Shown here: positions 1-10,726 of the stretch, piece by piece
Layout: the number at the start of each line of letters is the position of its first letter
How positions within the stretch are numbered: the stretch's first letter is position 1
Assembly (NCBI GenBank): GCA_030144725.1
Contig: JASKMD010000003.1
Span: forward strand, 15,024,496 to 15,088,495
DNA: 64,000 nt
Direction: 5' to 3'
DNA from: Haematococcus lacustris
Taxonomy: Eukaryota; Chlorophyta; Chlorophyceae; Chlamydomonadales; Haematococcaceae
Notes under the pieces: model-generated
Database searches by the model: none
Seen by the model: the letters and a program-made list of their open reading frames with translations, nothing else
What the model was told of the DNA's origin: nothing
Position numbers and translations under genes: made by a program

Positions 1-682
1 TCAGGTTTGCCAATTATCTACTACTTAAAATTGAGGCGTTGCGGGACATGCACTCATCGCGGTGACCATTCGTATTGCCTGAGCTGCTGCACAACAACAT
101 GTTGCACTACGATTGCGGGCACCGCCCCTTGAGGAGGCACATCTCCTCCTCCGGCGGCAGCTACGTGGGCTGTATCCCATGAGGGACGCCACTGCCAGGG
201 CATTTGCCTCCCCCAGCAGGCCCTCCGGGGCTGTTGCGGCGCGCAAAGGTCGGCCTCGGGCACGTGCGTGTGAAAGAGAGTCTTTTTGAATTGCTCGGGC
301 CGAGCAAGAGAAGCAATTCAAAAATTAACTCTGCCGTGTGAGGCCCCAAAATTGACACCCATTTGCAGCGCTGAACCACTCCCCGGGCTGCTGCCATAGC
401 ACAGAAGAAACCTATGGGGCCAGACCAGTGAGAGCAGCAGCCAACCGTGCGGGCGGCCAAAAAGCGTAGCGCTTTGAATATTTCGTCTCGCGACCGCGAA
501 CAGGCCCCAGGTGTGTCACCAGCATTGCAATGGTCAGGTGGTCAGCTGGAGGTCCCTGAACCCTGCGATCCCTTGGACAGGCAGCTTTCAACAAGAGTTT
601 GCACGAGCTTGACAGAGCTTGGAGCAGTCCCACCAGCTCCATCGGGGAGGAATGTATAGCATAACATTAGGGGCCAATTACG
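1..682. other. Unassigned flank
   Basis: No gene is recognised here. Short open frames on both strands lack recognisable domains or convincing splice structure. From about 650 the composition turns sharply AT-rich, unlike the GC-rich surroundings, just before the palindrome at 683 and the TIR element at 755. Confidence 0.4.
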
Positions 683-702
683 TTGTTATAATATTATAAC
701 AA
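683..702. repeat. 20-bp perfect AT palindrome
   Basis: The sequence TTGTTATAATATTATAACAA is its own reverse complement. It lies in an AT-rich patch (about 660-745) immediately before the TIR element that starts at 755. It could extrude as a cruciform or be the relic of another small element. Confidence 0.8.
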
Positions 703-754
703 TAGTATACAATTAGCCGAATTTATTGCTATATTATTATATTTGTACGTGAAC

Positions 755-1979
755 TCAGGCGCCCCCAACATGGGGTTGGTGATATGCATGCGGTTACTTC
801 CTCAATACTGCACCGTTCTCGATAGCGTTTATCACATTGGCATCGGAGGTTTAGTCCGCGTTATCTGACCATCAGCGCTAGCCATTGGAGTCTTTGCTCG
901 CGTACTGCCACATGTGCCCGCGAACAAATCACATCGGCGAGACGGGTCTCCTTGGCACGGTGAGCCACATCGCTGTGACCCCATCTACCTAGCGTAGTAA
1001 GTTGGTTGTGCACAAATGGAATGTCCGGCCGACACCCAACGCGATGCCTGCCGGGCGTGCAGGGCACCTGGACGGGGCAACTAAAACATCTGGTTGTATT
1101 CGCTTCCGCCGAATACATCATTTCGGTCGGCGCACACTAAGGTATCACCGGCTTACACCCCCCCCCTCCTCCACTGTGTCCACCACTGTGTTGCACCCGT
1201 TGCACCTATAGGGAAATCGATACAAAGACCTTGTTCTTGACCCATTGGCCCATCTATTGAAACAAATTGCACATCAAACAGCCCAGGCCTCAATCAGTTT
1301 AACACTCTAAAGTTACATCATGTTCTCCAAGCAGAATCAGGGCCACGGGGCTGTGGGGTGGCAGTTGAGCTATGAAACTTTGCACGCAGGTGGATGGCAT
1401 GTAGGGGAGTGTAACTCTCAGAGGAGCCGAGGCCAAATTCGGCCATGTTGTGGAGTTGTATGACTGACTGCATGGCCCTGGCCCTGAGATCGGCTAAGGG
1501 AGTTGGGGGTCAAAGACCAAAGTGTGCTTTTGACATATCTGAGTATGAGCGTGTGTAACAATGTCTAAAAGGAGCGTAACCTAGTAAGTAGCATGCTGTA
1601 AGTCCCAATGGTCGAGCTGTGGCATTGCCCTCTAGGTAAGGGGGGGAGGTGGGCTCATTGCCACATCGCCGCAACCGCTTTCCGATCCGACTGCTGCTGC
1701 CGACGCGCATGCGCATGTAGAGCAGCCTAAGCGACGAAGGCGGTCGCAGCGATGACGGCATGCCCCGCAACGGCCCAAATTTGAATCACTAACTTTGATG
1801 CTTTGTTGTGCACGGCCTACTCGGTGTATGTTTATTCTGGATGGGTGAAAGGTAGCTGGCTGGGTTGGCTACATACTGAGCCAGCTAGCATTAAATTTGG
1901 CGCAGCGAGTGCAGAGTTACAGCCGTCCTACTACCAGGGGTCGGTTTACTGCCATTTTTTGAATGTTGGGGGCGCCTGA
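755..1979. mobile_element. Non-autonomous TIR DNA transposon, copy A
   Basis: The 1225-bp element begins TCAGGCGCCCCCAAC and ends with its exact reverse complement, giving 15-bp perfect terminal inverted repeats. A 7-bp direct repeat, CGTGAAC, flanks it at 748-754 and 1980-1986 and is the target-site duplication. A second full-length copy lies at 9355-10577 and is similar along its whole length. No transposase-like reading frame is visible, so the element is probably mobilised in trans. The superfamily is not assigned: a 7-bp duplication does not match the common 8-bp (hAT) or 9-bp (Mutator) classes. Confidence 0.9.
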
Positions 1980-1986
1980 CGTGAAC

Positions 1987-2879
1987 TGCGCGGGCCGAGA
2001 CATTATACAATTTTTTTTCACATTACGGGCTGATTCCAGGCTACTACGTGTAAGATAAGCCCGCAGCATCAATGCGTCTACGACGCCCAGCTTTGTCGAC
2101 GCCCCCTGCATTCACGGCATCCTACAGCCACGCATACAGCCTGCTCACCGCTACAGCGCCCGTTGGGAACCGCGAGGTCGAAGAGGATGTGGAGCTGGAT
2201 TTCACGAGAAAATATAAAGTCCATGTGCACTTATGTTTGTGAAGACCTAGCGGGGGGAGGATAGCGTGGTTGAGTGGTCCACCACCAGGCGTAGCATCAC
2301 TGACAGGTTACAATTAATCCCAATTGTGGGAGGATCTCTCGATATCCTGGATCCTTCGCTGTGCGCCAGGGAGTAAACGTAAATATCCCACACCGTGTTA
2401 AGCTCATGTGCGCTTTTGCTTGACCACCTGGCTGAAGATGTGCACTGCAGGAAATTTTCAATCCGTAGAGGGGGAGGCTAACAGCTTGGGCGTCGTCACC
2501 CAATCCACTTAGGCTTCCACTTAGGCTTACTTCTTGCACTCTCAAAGTAAGGGTTCAGGCTCAAAGAAAGGGGGTTCAGGCTCAAAGAAAGGCTCAAAGT
2601 GTGCCTGCCAGACTTGCATGGTGAATGCTCGGCATTAGGGCGCTCAAGAGCCAGTGTGCAGCGCAACACTATACAACGCATCTTACGAACTGTACGGTAC
2701 AAGGGCTATGGATGAGGGTGGCTGCTAACAGAAGGGAGGGACCTGACCCAGGTGAGGTATGCAGGTTTGCCTGAGGCGTGCCGGGCAGCTGAGTCGCTGC
2801 CGCAGCGGCTGTCCCAGCCCCATCAGTATCCACTAGGCCTCCGGTCGCAGCGTGCTCTGTTTCAGGCAGGCTCCTGTGC
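1987..2879. other. Intergenic DNA with a repeat fragment
   Basis: No gene is recognised. Positions 2534-2580 match 15983-16029 in inverted orientation, apparently base for base over 47 bp. The latter lies just upstream of the NLS-bearing half-gene at 16140, so this is probably a fragment of the same element family. Confidence 0.5.
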
Positions 2880-4368
2880 CTTACACAACCTCTGGCTCCA
2901 ACGCTTGCACCACAGGCCTTGTAGCGGGCTGATGATGACGATGACGCTGATGATGGTGCAGCTGCCACACCCCCGACCCCTCCCCTACCATGTCCCCCCT
3001 GATCCTCATAACACTGCACACAGCCCCTTGCGCAGCCTCAGCCACCTGCTGCCAGCCTTGGACCTCTGCAGCACCTCTCCATGCGCCTAGTTGTAGTAGG
3101 GCAGCACCTGTGACACAACGCATCAGCAGCACAGCCGACATCATTCCTATAGTGTGCAACGAGTCATGGGCTGTGGCAACGCTGGCCAGTGGCCCCAAAT
3201 GGTTTGGCACCGAGCACCACATGGGACTGACTATGAATGCACAGGTACGGCCATGCGCCACCCATGGTGGCCTCCGGACATTGTTCAGCAGCGTCATATT
3301 TGATGATGAACTCATCCTCAAGTGTCTGTCACGTTCCATGTCATTCGTCAGAGGCCAGTGCAGCCATGTCAGGCAGTGCAGTGGAGGCCCTTCCATGCAT
3401 CGCCCAGTCAATCCATCCCCACCATGCCACTCAACCCGTGTGCTTGTGCAGTGCAATTCACACGTCAGGGGGCACACCTGGGTGCAGATGTAGGCCCACG
3501 CCACTCCAGACAGCCCACCAACAGCCCACCCAGCCGTGAACTCAGACCACCTGCAGGCACACCCACCCCACCCCTGGCATGAGCCACCAGCTGGTCCGCA
3601 GCAGAAAGACAGCGGCTGCCCCTCACCCCTGGGAGGTCTGCAGGGGGTCGCGGGGGACAGAGCGGCCGCTGAGGGTCTTCACGCCCAGGGGTGGCGAGCT
3701 CTGGAACATGCTGGCGCCGTACAGGGACAAGCACAGGGTCAGGATCAGGACCAGGCCAGCCCCTGACAGGCAGCCAACGATCTCAGCGGTGCCTGGGATG
3801 TTGCGCAGGGGTCCAAACTGCGACCAGGACACAGGCAACAGGGTCAGCAGGGGAATGCAGGGAGAGCAGCTGGCAGGTCACGCACCTTGATGAAGGGGCC
3901 GACCAGGAAGAAGCCGTGCGCCAAGCCAATTTCCACGCCGCGCACAACGGGGGCCACGCCAGTGCGGTAAGCTGGCAGGCTGGAGAGGTAGTTCGCGACC
4001 TGAAGCGGGCTCATGAGGGGTGTCGACGACCTGGTATGTGATCGACAAAACCGCTGACAGGCTTACGATGGGAGCGCTGGTCACAGGCGTCTCCAGGAAG
4101 CCGATGAACGGGTCGTTGTTCACGGGCTGGATAACTTGAGCCTAGACAGCCAGGGTGCGGCCACCAACCGCTGGTGTCAGGCAACCCGACGCAAAGGGCT
4201 GCAACAGCTGGTTTCCGTTTGCCAGTTCAATGCTGTATACTGGCGCTGTACCTTCTTCTCAGCCATCGCTGACACGCGCAGTGCGCATCGGCCTAGAGGG
4301 CGCAGCCCCAGAGCTGGCCGTGAGCCCACAGTCCTGGTCACGGTCCTGGTGGATGCGGAGAGGGCCAT
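2880..4368 (-). repeat. Inverted duplication, arm A (psaL and 3' flank)
   Basis: From the psaL start codon through its introns and about 200 bp past the stop, this sequence matches 57677-59052 in the opposite orientation. Introns differ by scattered substitutions, and arm B lacks roughly 130 bp downstream of the stop. The arms are therefore diverged paralogous copies, not a recent artefact. Similarity stops abruptly just upstream of the start codon. Confidence 0.85.
3087..4368 (-). CDS. psaL: Photosystem I subunit XI (PsaL), copy A, 6 exons
   Basis: PsaL is a small thylakoid membrane subunit of photosystem I. It binds chlorophyll and forms the face used for oligomerisation or docking of antenna complexes. 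Exons on the minus strand are 4252-4368, 4067-4141, 3886-3999, 3627-3817, 3478-3550 and 3087-3107. All have GT-AG introns with matching phase and give a 196-residue preprotein. The first exon encodes a Ser/Thr/Arg/Ala-rich chloroplast transit peptide. Diagnostic PsaL stretches follow: [52 protein letters not shown] and, from the 21-bp last exon, VLPYYN-stop. The start is the ATG at 4368, because the same MALSAS start is conserved in copy B. No disabling change is visible. An upstream in-frame ATG-like extension is not shared with copy B and is rejected. Confidence 0.93.
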
Positions 4369-5102
4369 CTGCACGAGTGTGGGTGCTGTTGCGGTGGGGC
4401 CTTGAAGTGCGGAGGTGTTCACGGGTGCAAGCTCGCGATCTCCCACACTAAACACACATGGGGTTGGTAATCTTCATGCAAGTACCACTTCGGACGCCAC
4501 CACTTCGACCGCTCCCGCCTCTAAACCAGCAGCGCACACCCCCCTCATCACGATATGCCGTTTGGCCTTCTTCGCATGCCATGTCGTGTCGGTCCCTGCG
4601 CGCTTCACCGCTGGCCTTCTTGTTCTTCTGCGCCTGGCTTGGCTCTGGCTGAGCCTCGAGCTCGCGGTCAACTTCAATGTCCGAGGCATTACGATTACGT
4701 TTACGCTGCCTGTTTCGCTCCATCCTCTACCAATCTCTACAGCGACATATCAATGCTGTGTTACACGCCAGTGTACTTACGCCGGTTCTAAGCAATTAAC
4801 CACCAACCACCAATAGCCGGTCACCCGAGCCCAAGCCCAAGCCTAAGCAGGGAAAGCTTGGTGCGGGATACAAAGTTGGCTGGATGGGCCCTGTCTCGCC
4901 ACAAGGGCAGGCGCTAAAGGATAAACATCTACAGTAACCTACAGGCGTGTGCAGCTCTGTATGTCAGGAGCTGGTTGTGGGAAGGCTATGCGCGGCATCG
5001 TTCTTATTACTTTAACTAGCATTGACATATAATATGTAACAAGTCATGTGCTTGTTCACGCGTAGCTCTGCTTTTTGCGTGTGTAACTGACATTTAGTGC
5101 CA
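4369..5102. other. Upstream region of psaL copy A and the histidine phosphatase gene
   Basis: This is a divergent intergenic region. A lysine/arginine-rich open frame on the minus strand (about 4723 down to 4530) has no recognised domain. Positions 4455-4485 resemble the bases just inside the left end of the TIR elements (a CATGGGGTTGGTAAT-like stretch), so a fragment of that family may be present. No TATA-like box is clear for either gene. Confidence 0.35.
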
Positions 5103-7762
5103 ATGGCCGAAGCACACTGCCTTCCAACAAAGCGAATGATATTGCTTCCGCGCAGCCTTACCAAGACCGTCCACTTCATCCGTCATGGCGAGGGTAGGCA
5201 CAGCACGCATCAACTCAGTCAATGGCTCGGTGTGTGGCTGGGACCCAACCTCCCGTCATGTGCTCTTGCGCAGCCTTCAGCAATGTTGCTGGGCATGCGG
5301 ACCACGCTCAGTACATGAGTGAAGCATGGTTTGACGCCAGCCTATCCCCCCATGGCTGGCAGCAGTGAGGCTATACACCATGCCAGCAAGAACTTGTCAC
5401 TGTACTGTCACTGTACCCTGCCACGCTGTGCTCATAGGGCAGAAGCCCTGGGGCGGCACGTGCGGGCAATAGCATTGAAGCCCGAGCTGGTGGTTGTGTC
5501 ACCCCTGACGCGAGCCCTGCAGACAGCTTCTGGTGAGGCAGTTCACAGGCCACCCATGTGCCTGAGGGCCTTGCTTCGCTCCTTAGCTCTTAGTAATCAA
5601 CTGCACACCCTTAGTAATCTTAGCTCTTAGCTCTTGGTAATCAATTGCAGACCCTCCCACCTGTTACGTAGCCTGTCGTCCACCTCACATAGTGTGACAC
5701 TATGTGGAACAACAGTGACATCCAGACTTGCAGCTTTGCCACCCTTCACCTGTGCAGCTGCGTTCGGTGCTGGCCATGCCACCAGCGAGGACGGTGAGGC
5801 CTCCCTGATGGTGGAGTACCCAGCAATCCATGGCAGCCAACATGCACATGCAGCCATTGCTTCAAAGGGTGCCCCGCCTTTTGTGTGCATGGAGTTGTGC
5901 AGGTGGGGTGCACCTGGGTTGAGGCAGAGGCCATGTTTCAGGCCAGCATCCATGGGTTGTTGTGTGACATGACACCACAGTGTGATGCGTCCCCGTCACA
6001 CTAGTGGGGAGCTACCTTACCACTGCCTCACCATTGCCTGTTGTCAATCCCCCTGCCACATGTGGAAACCTGTGCCATCTGCCTCAGTGCCCCGTGTTTG
6101 TACAAGAGTGAGCACATGCATGGTTGTGCATGTGTGTGTGTGTGTGATTGCATGGGCCTGTGTCAGAGAGCACCTGGGGGTGCACCCATGCGATCGTCGG
6201 CGTCCTACCGCCCACTACAAAGCTCACTTCCCTGCAGTGGACTTCAGCCTGGTCACAGATGTGAGTGTGACCCCAGCTGCCTACTAAGTGGGTTGGAGAA
6301 TACATCCCCTGCCTGCCTGCCTGCCTACCTGCCTACCTGCCTGCCTGCCCGCCCAGCCAGCCTTCCTGCCTGCCCAGCTTGGTCATAGTATGTGTGTGTG
6401 TGCAAGGGACAAGTAGGGCAGCAGCAGCAGCCACATGGCAGTGCTCCAGGGCTGGTGAGCCGACAGTGAGAGCAGCAGTCAGCTATTCCCTCCACACTTC
6501 TTGGTGAGGCAGCAGGCAGGCAGCCAGTAGGCAGCTGGCATGGAGTTGTCAGCTAAAGAGCAGCGTTAAACACACCTCACCCATACCATTGCACTGCATC
6601 TGTATTCTGGGTTACACAGCACTGCCATAGCTTGTAGTGCAGGTGCAGACTGCTGCCGCTGCGCTTTATCTGCCCTTGCTCATGCTGTCACAGCTGCTGC
6701 TGCCGCCACTGCCGTTGTTGCTGCTGCACTACCGCCGCTGCTCCTTCCGATACCACACCACCGCTGCTGCTGCTGCTGCTGCTGCTGCTGACCATCAAAG
6801 GAGACTGACCAGCTGTGGCACCCTAATGAGCGGGAGAGCAGAGCAGACATTGCTGCCCGTGGCGCCCAATTCCTCGCCTGGCTCATGTCCCGGCCTGAGT
6901 CACACATCGCAGTCGTATCTCACTCATCCTTCCTGGTAGGATGGCCTGGCACTGACATCAGAACAGAGCGAAGAGGCTGGGCAGCAGGGAGGGGTTGAGG
7001 CCCAGGACCAGTGGGTGCAGCAAGGTGGACAGTACTGGGTGGTGGCCTGTGATCACTAGACAGCGCCTCACATGGCAACATGGATATCTGTGCATGGGTG
7101 AACTACTGACCTGGTCTTCTGCTGGTGCTGGACTGCTTGCTACCGCCTCGGCTCCTGTGCGTCTCACCTTGCAGCACTTCACGCTGACCAACTTCACAGG
7201 CCAGATGCACAACCTGCCCCCATCTGTGGCATCTGAGTACATGAGGTGAGGCAGCAAGGGAGACCCTAGCCTGGGTGATGACCCTCTGCCCTGCAAGCCC
7301 TCCCAAGACCAGCATCAGCCATGCAATCCACCACCCCATTCCCCTTTCACCACCCTCTCAGCACCCCACGCCACCCTACCCTTCACCCCGCCCTTCTCAG
7401 CATGTGGCCTTGCCCGCAACCCAAGGTCCCGCCTCCAGCTTTTGTCATCCCCCGCTTCCACCACGCCGGCAACCCTACCACACCACCCTACCCAACCACA
7501 CCCTAACCCAACCCAACCCTTACCCAAACCCAAGAGTCACCCTGTCTGCCACGTGGCTTGGGACCCAACCCAACCCCTGGACTCCATTCACCCTTTTCCA
7601 TGCCCTGCCCCACAACCTACCCTTGCTTGCCCTGGCTCCCCCGTCCACAGATGGTTTGAGAACTGTGAGCTGCGCACCCTGGTGCTGGCGGACCCTCATA
7701 TGGCTGCACCGCCCCCCTGCACCACCCACTTCCCAGGCGGCCACAAAGCCCTCAGCTGCTAA
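5103..7762 (+). CDS. Histidine phosphatase (phosphoglycerate mutase-like), 8 exons
   Basis: This is a member of the histidine phosphatase superfamily, closest in pattern to plant phosphoglycerate-mutase-like proteins. Its natural substrate is unknown. Exons are 5103-5193, 5274-5364, 5438-5532, 5758-5902, 6167-6260, 6801-6935, 7175-7245 and 7651-7762. All junctions keep phase and give 277 residues, a normal family length. The catalytic RHGE motif starts at residue 27 with the phosphorylated His28. Other family motifs are SPLTRALQTA, CREHLGVHPCDRRRP and the second catalytic histidine, His213, in AVVSHSSFL. The C-terminus contains the WFENCELRTLVL block. The start is the ATG at 5103; a GTG six bases upstream is in frame but is not a eukaryotic start. 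There is no clear organelle targeting peptide. Intron 5 ends in about nine GCT triplets next to the acceptor. Confidence 0.9.
6302..6360 (+). repeat. CCTG-rich microsatellite in intron 5
   Basis: An imperfect run of CCTG and CCTA tetranucleotides lies inside intron 5 of the histidine phosphatase gene. It grades into CCCG-type variants and has no coding meaning. Confidence 0.75.
6763..6790 (+). repeat. GCT triplet run next to a splice acceptor
   Basis: About nine GCT triplets lie 10 bp before the exon 6 acceptor (AAAG at 6797-6800) of the histidine phosphatase gene, in the position of the polypyrimidine tract. Confidence 0.75.
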
Positions 7763-8290
7763 GGCAGACAGCTCAGGCAGCGCCGACCGTGACACACCAC
7801 CAGGCCTCCAGCTGTCCTGGCCATGGCCTTCTCCATGTCACAGTGTGTGCCTGCATGCAGTTGGGGCATGGCGGAACCATGCGGCGCAGCAGCCTGCTCC
7901 GCCCCCACCCACCCCATCTCGCCCCTCACCCGACAGCTGGCTACAGAGCTGGCATAGCGGCTTGCCTGTCTGTGACTGTTGTTGCCGCGTAGCAGCTTGG
8001 CTGCGGCCCTCTGGCGCACCTGTATGAGTATGGCTGCCGTGAGGCCCCACACCCTGAAGGGGCCCTGCTGGAAGGAGGGGATGCAGTGAAGACCTGCGTG
8101 GTAAACTGTGGTTGCGCTGCCCATAGCTGCTGGCTGCACATGCACAGGAATGGTAGTTGCTACATGCAAGCATAGGGCGGGGCAGCAGCACAAGCGAAGC
8201 TGGATGCTATGTGCAAGCATAAGGTGGGGCAGCAGCACAAGCGAAGCTATATGCTACAGGCAAGCCTAGTTTTGATGAGGAGCACAGTGA
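7763..8290 (+). other. 3' flank of the histidine phosphatase gene
   Basis: No further gene is seen. Two near-identical ~40-bp direct repeats (GGGGCAGCAGCACAAGCGAAGC core) begin near 8175 and 8225. The Fanzor remnant begins at about 8300. Confidence 0.4.
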
Positions 8291-8299
8291 TCTTAGGAA

Positions 8300-9205
8300 G
8301 GAAGGCGCCACCAGGGATGCGGTTTGTAGTCATCAAGGATGCACCCAAAGGTCAACATAATGTCTCAACTTGAGTGGGTGGAAACCTGGCGAAATCCGGG
8401 GTTGTGGATCTGCACCGCACCACCTGGGTCAGCTCCGCAGTGAATGGCCAGCAGCCCTGTGAGGAGGTGCTGGACCATGAGCAGCCCACCAGGCCTACAG
8501 ACTGGAAGCCCCCAGCAGGGCAAATGGACCTCCGCCCGCTGCGCCCAGCCTGGAGCCAGCAACGTGACCAACCAGTGCGAGGCCTGATGTGGTGCCCGGT
8601 AGTGACCCCGCGCAAGCCCCCACAGGCCCCATGCAGCAGCCAGGCAGCTACACAGCCAGTATCTTTAGAGCCAGGGCCCAACACTCCCTCGCCAGCCCAG
8701 CGCAGCCAGCGCAGCCAGCGCAGCCAGCGCAGCCAGCGCAGCCTGCGCAGATCAGCCAGCGCAGCCAGCGCAGCCAGCGCAGCCAGCGCAGCCTGCGCAG
8801 ATCAGCCAGCGCAGCCAGCGCAGCCAGCGCAGCCAGCGCAGATCAGCCTGCGCAGATCAGCCAGCGCAGCCAGCGCAGCCAGCGCAGCCAGCGCAGCCAG
8901 CGCAGCCAGCGCAGCCAGCGCAGATCAGCCTGCGCAGCCAGCGCAGCAAGGGCAAGGCCCAGGGCAAGGCTGCCAAAGCCAAGCCAGCTCCACAGCCAGG
9001 CAGGTGGCTGGACAGGGACTGCAATGCAGCGCTGAACATGCAACGCATTGGGAAGAGCAAGTGGCGCCCATAGGAGCTGTCATGCTGGCCAGTCCAGGCA
9101 GCTCTACCAGCCAAGGGCAAAGACTACCCTGGCCTGGGCTACAATCGGGTGCGAGACAAGCCACCCAAGGCCCAGCAGCAGCAGCAGCCTGCTGTGGCAC
9201 AGTAG
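8300..9205 (+). pseudogene. Fanzor-like RNA-guided nuclease remnant (copy F1)
   Basis: This is a broken copy of a eukaryotic TnpB-like (Fanzor) protein. Positions 8304-8350 match the 3' end of the NLS half-gene at 17343-17390. They are followed on the same strand by the RuvC-II/zinc-finger-like block (HRTTWVSSAVNG, ..QPCEE.., RGLMWCP). A Lys/Pro/Ala-rich linker follows, and then the RuvC-III motif DRDCNAALNMQR at about 9014-9049. The middle of the protein is missing. The linker carries a long 9-bp repeat expansion that crosses reading frames. A TAG stop interrupts the C-terminal block after KWRP (about 9071). The original stop is at 9203-9205. The family call rests on the RuvC-III motif and on alignment with the other copies in the window. 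Confidence 0.75.
8694..8945 (+). repeat. 9-bp minisatellite inside Fanzor copy F1
   Basis: Tandem units of CAGCCAGCG with periodic variants containing GATCAGCCTGCG fill the region encoding the disordered linker. The corresponding linkers at 18.6, 60.5 and 63.2 kb lack this expansion. Confidence 0.9.
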
Positions 9206-10679
9206 TGCGTGCCTCCCATCTGACCTGTCATCTGCTTACAATCAGTGCATGCAGGTCATGCCAAATCTACACCATAGCCCTCGCGGTCAGGCAATAGTTT
9301 AGGTGGTAGGCACTCATGCACTATGTCCATGTGCATTGGGTATACTCCACACAGTCAGGCGCTCCCAACATGGGGTTGGTAATATGCATGCAAGTACTCT
9401 CTCAATAGTGCATCGTTTTCGATAGCGTTTATCACATTGGTAGCTGCAAAGCAATGCGCGTCATCTGACCATCAGCGCAAGCCATTGGAGTCTTTGCTCG
9501 CGTACTGCCACATGTGCCCGCGAACAAATCACAGCGGTGAGACGAGTCTCCTTGGCACGGTGAGCCACATCGCTGTGACCCCATCTACCTAGCGCAGTGA
9601 GCGGGTTGTGCACACATGGAATGTCCGGCAAACACCCATCGCGATGCCTGCCGGGCGTGCAGGGCACCTAGACGGGGTGTTTGGAACATATAAATGTACT
9701 CGCTTCCGCCAAATACACCATTTGGGTCGGCGCACACTAAGGTATCACCGGGTTACACCCCCCCTCCTCCACTGTGTTCTCCACTGTATTACACCCGCTG
9801 CACCAACAAGAAAATGGCTACATTTTATTTGTTCTTGACCCATTGGCGCATTTTTAGAACAAACCGCACTTTAAACAGCCCAGGCCTCTATCAGTTTGAC
9901 AGCTTTGAAGTTACATCATGTTCTCCAAGCAGAATCAGGGCTAGGGGGCTGTGGGGTGGCAGTTGAGCTATGAAACTTTGTACGCAGGTGGATGGCATGT
10001 AGGGGAGTGTAACTCTCAGAGGAGCCGAGTCCTGATTCGGTCAAGGTGTGGAGTTGTGTGTCTGACTGCATGGCCCCGGTCCTGAGATCGGCTAAGGGAG
10101 TTGGGGGTCACAGACCAAAGTGAGCTTTTGGCTTGTCTGAGTATGAGCGTTTGTAACGCTGTTGTAGATGAGCTTAACTTAGTAAGTAGCATGTTGTAAG
10201 TCAAAATGGTCGAGCTGTGGCATTGCCCTCCAGGTATGGGGAAGAGGTGGGCTCAGTGCCACATTCCCGCAACCGCTTTCCGATCCGACTGCTGCCGCCG
10301 ACGCGCATGCTCATGTAGAGCAGCCTAAGCGACGCGGGCGGTCGCAGCGATGACTGCATGCGCCGCTACGGCTCAAATTTGAATGACTAACTTTGACGCT
10401 TTGTTGTGCACGGCCTACTCAGTGTATATTTATTCTGGATGGGTGAACGGTAGCTGGCCGGGTTGGCTACATTGTGTATCATTTAGCATAGCATTTGGCG
10501 CAGTGAGTGCAGAGTTACAGCCGTCCTACTACCAGGGGTCGTTTTCCTGTCATTTTTAAACAGTTGGGAGCGCCTGACACACAGCTCATGAACACCATTT
10601 ATACAGTCTCGCCATTGATCACTAGTGGTCACTAGTAGGCCGATTCAAATGGAGGCCCTAGTGTGGGATAGGAGGGCTG
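9206..10679 (+). mobile_element. Right-end tail of Fanzor element F1, split by a TIR element
   Basis: Sequence following the F1 stop is shared with the tails of the other Fanzor copies. It ends with CTAGTGTGGGATAGGAGGGC then TG at 10679. The block 9355-10577 plus one 7-bp target duplication is the inserted TIR element; without it the tail is about 240 bp. The last 100 bp contain ACTAGTGG-type palindromes. Homology to the other copies stops after the terminal GGGCTG, which defines the element's right boundary. Confidence 0.75.
9355..10577. mobile_element. Non-autonomous TIR DNA transposon, copy B
   Basis: This 1223-bp element has ends TCAGGCGCTCCCAAC and GTTGGGAGCGCCTGA, again a perfect 15-bp inverted repeat. 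It is flanked by the 7-bp direct repeat CACACAG at 9348-9354 and 10578-10584. It aligns with copy A (755-1979) throughout. The single base that differs between the TIRs of copies A and B differs symmetrically at both ends. It sits inside the 3' tail of Fanzor element F1 and is therefore younger than that insertion. Confidence 0.9.
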
Positions 10680-10726
10680 TGTTGGTATGAGAATTGTAAT
10701 CGCATGGCATTCAAACTTGCGTATGT

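Noticed and set aside
755..1979. 9-bp target duplication (ACGTGAACT) and Mutator-type classification for the TIR element
   Set aside because: The 9-bp reading works for copy A only. In copy B the flanks agree over 7 bp, and TCAGG...CCTGA is conserved as the TIR end in both, so 7 bp fits both copies.
4177..4455. Longer psaL-A N-terminus starting upstream of 4368
   Set aside because: The extension is not shared with psaL-B, and the shared MALSAS start begins a normal transit peptide.
10600..10679. Helitron 3' end (hairpin followed by CTAG then T) for the Fanzor element
   Set aside because: Similarity between copies continues about 18 bp past CTAG to GGGCTG, and F4 has CATAG, so CTAG is not the terminus. 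A Helitron host is not excluded but is not supported.
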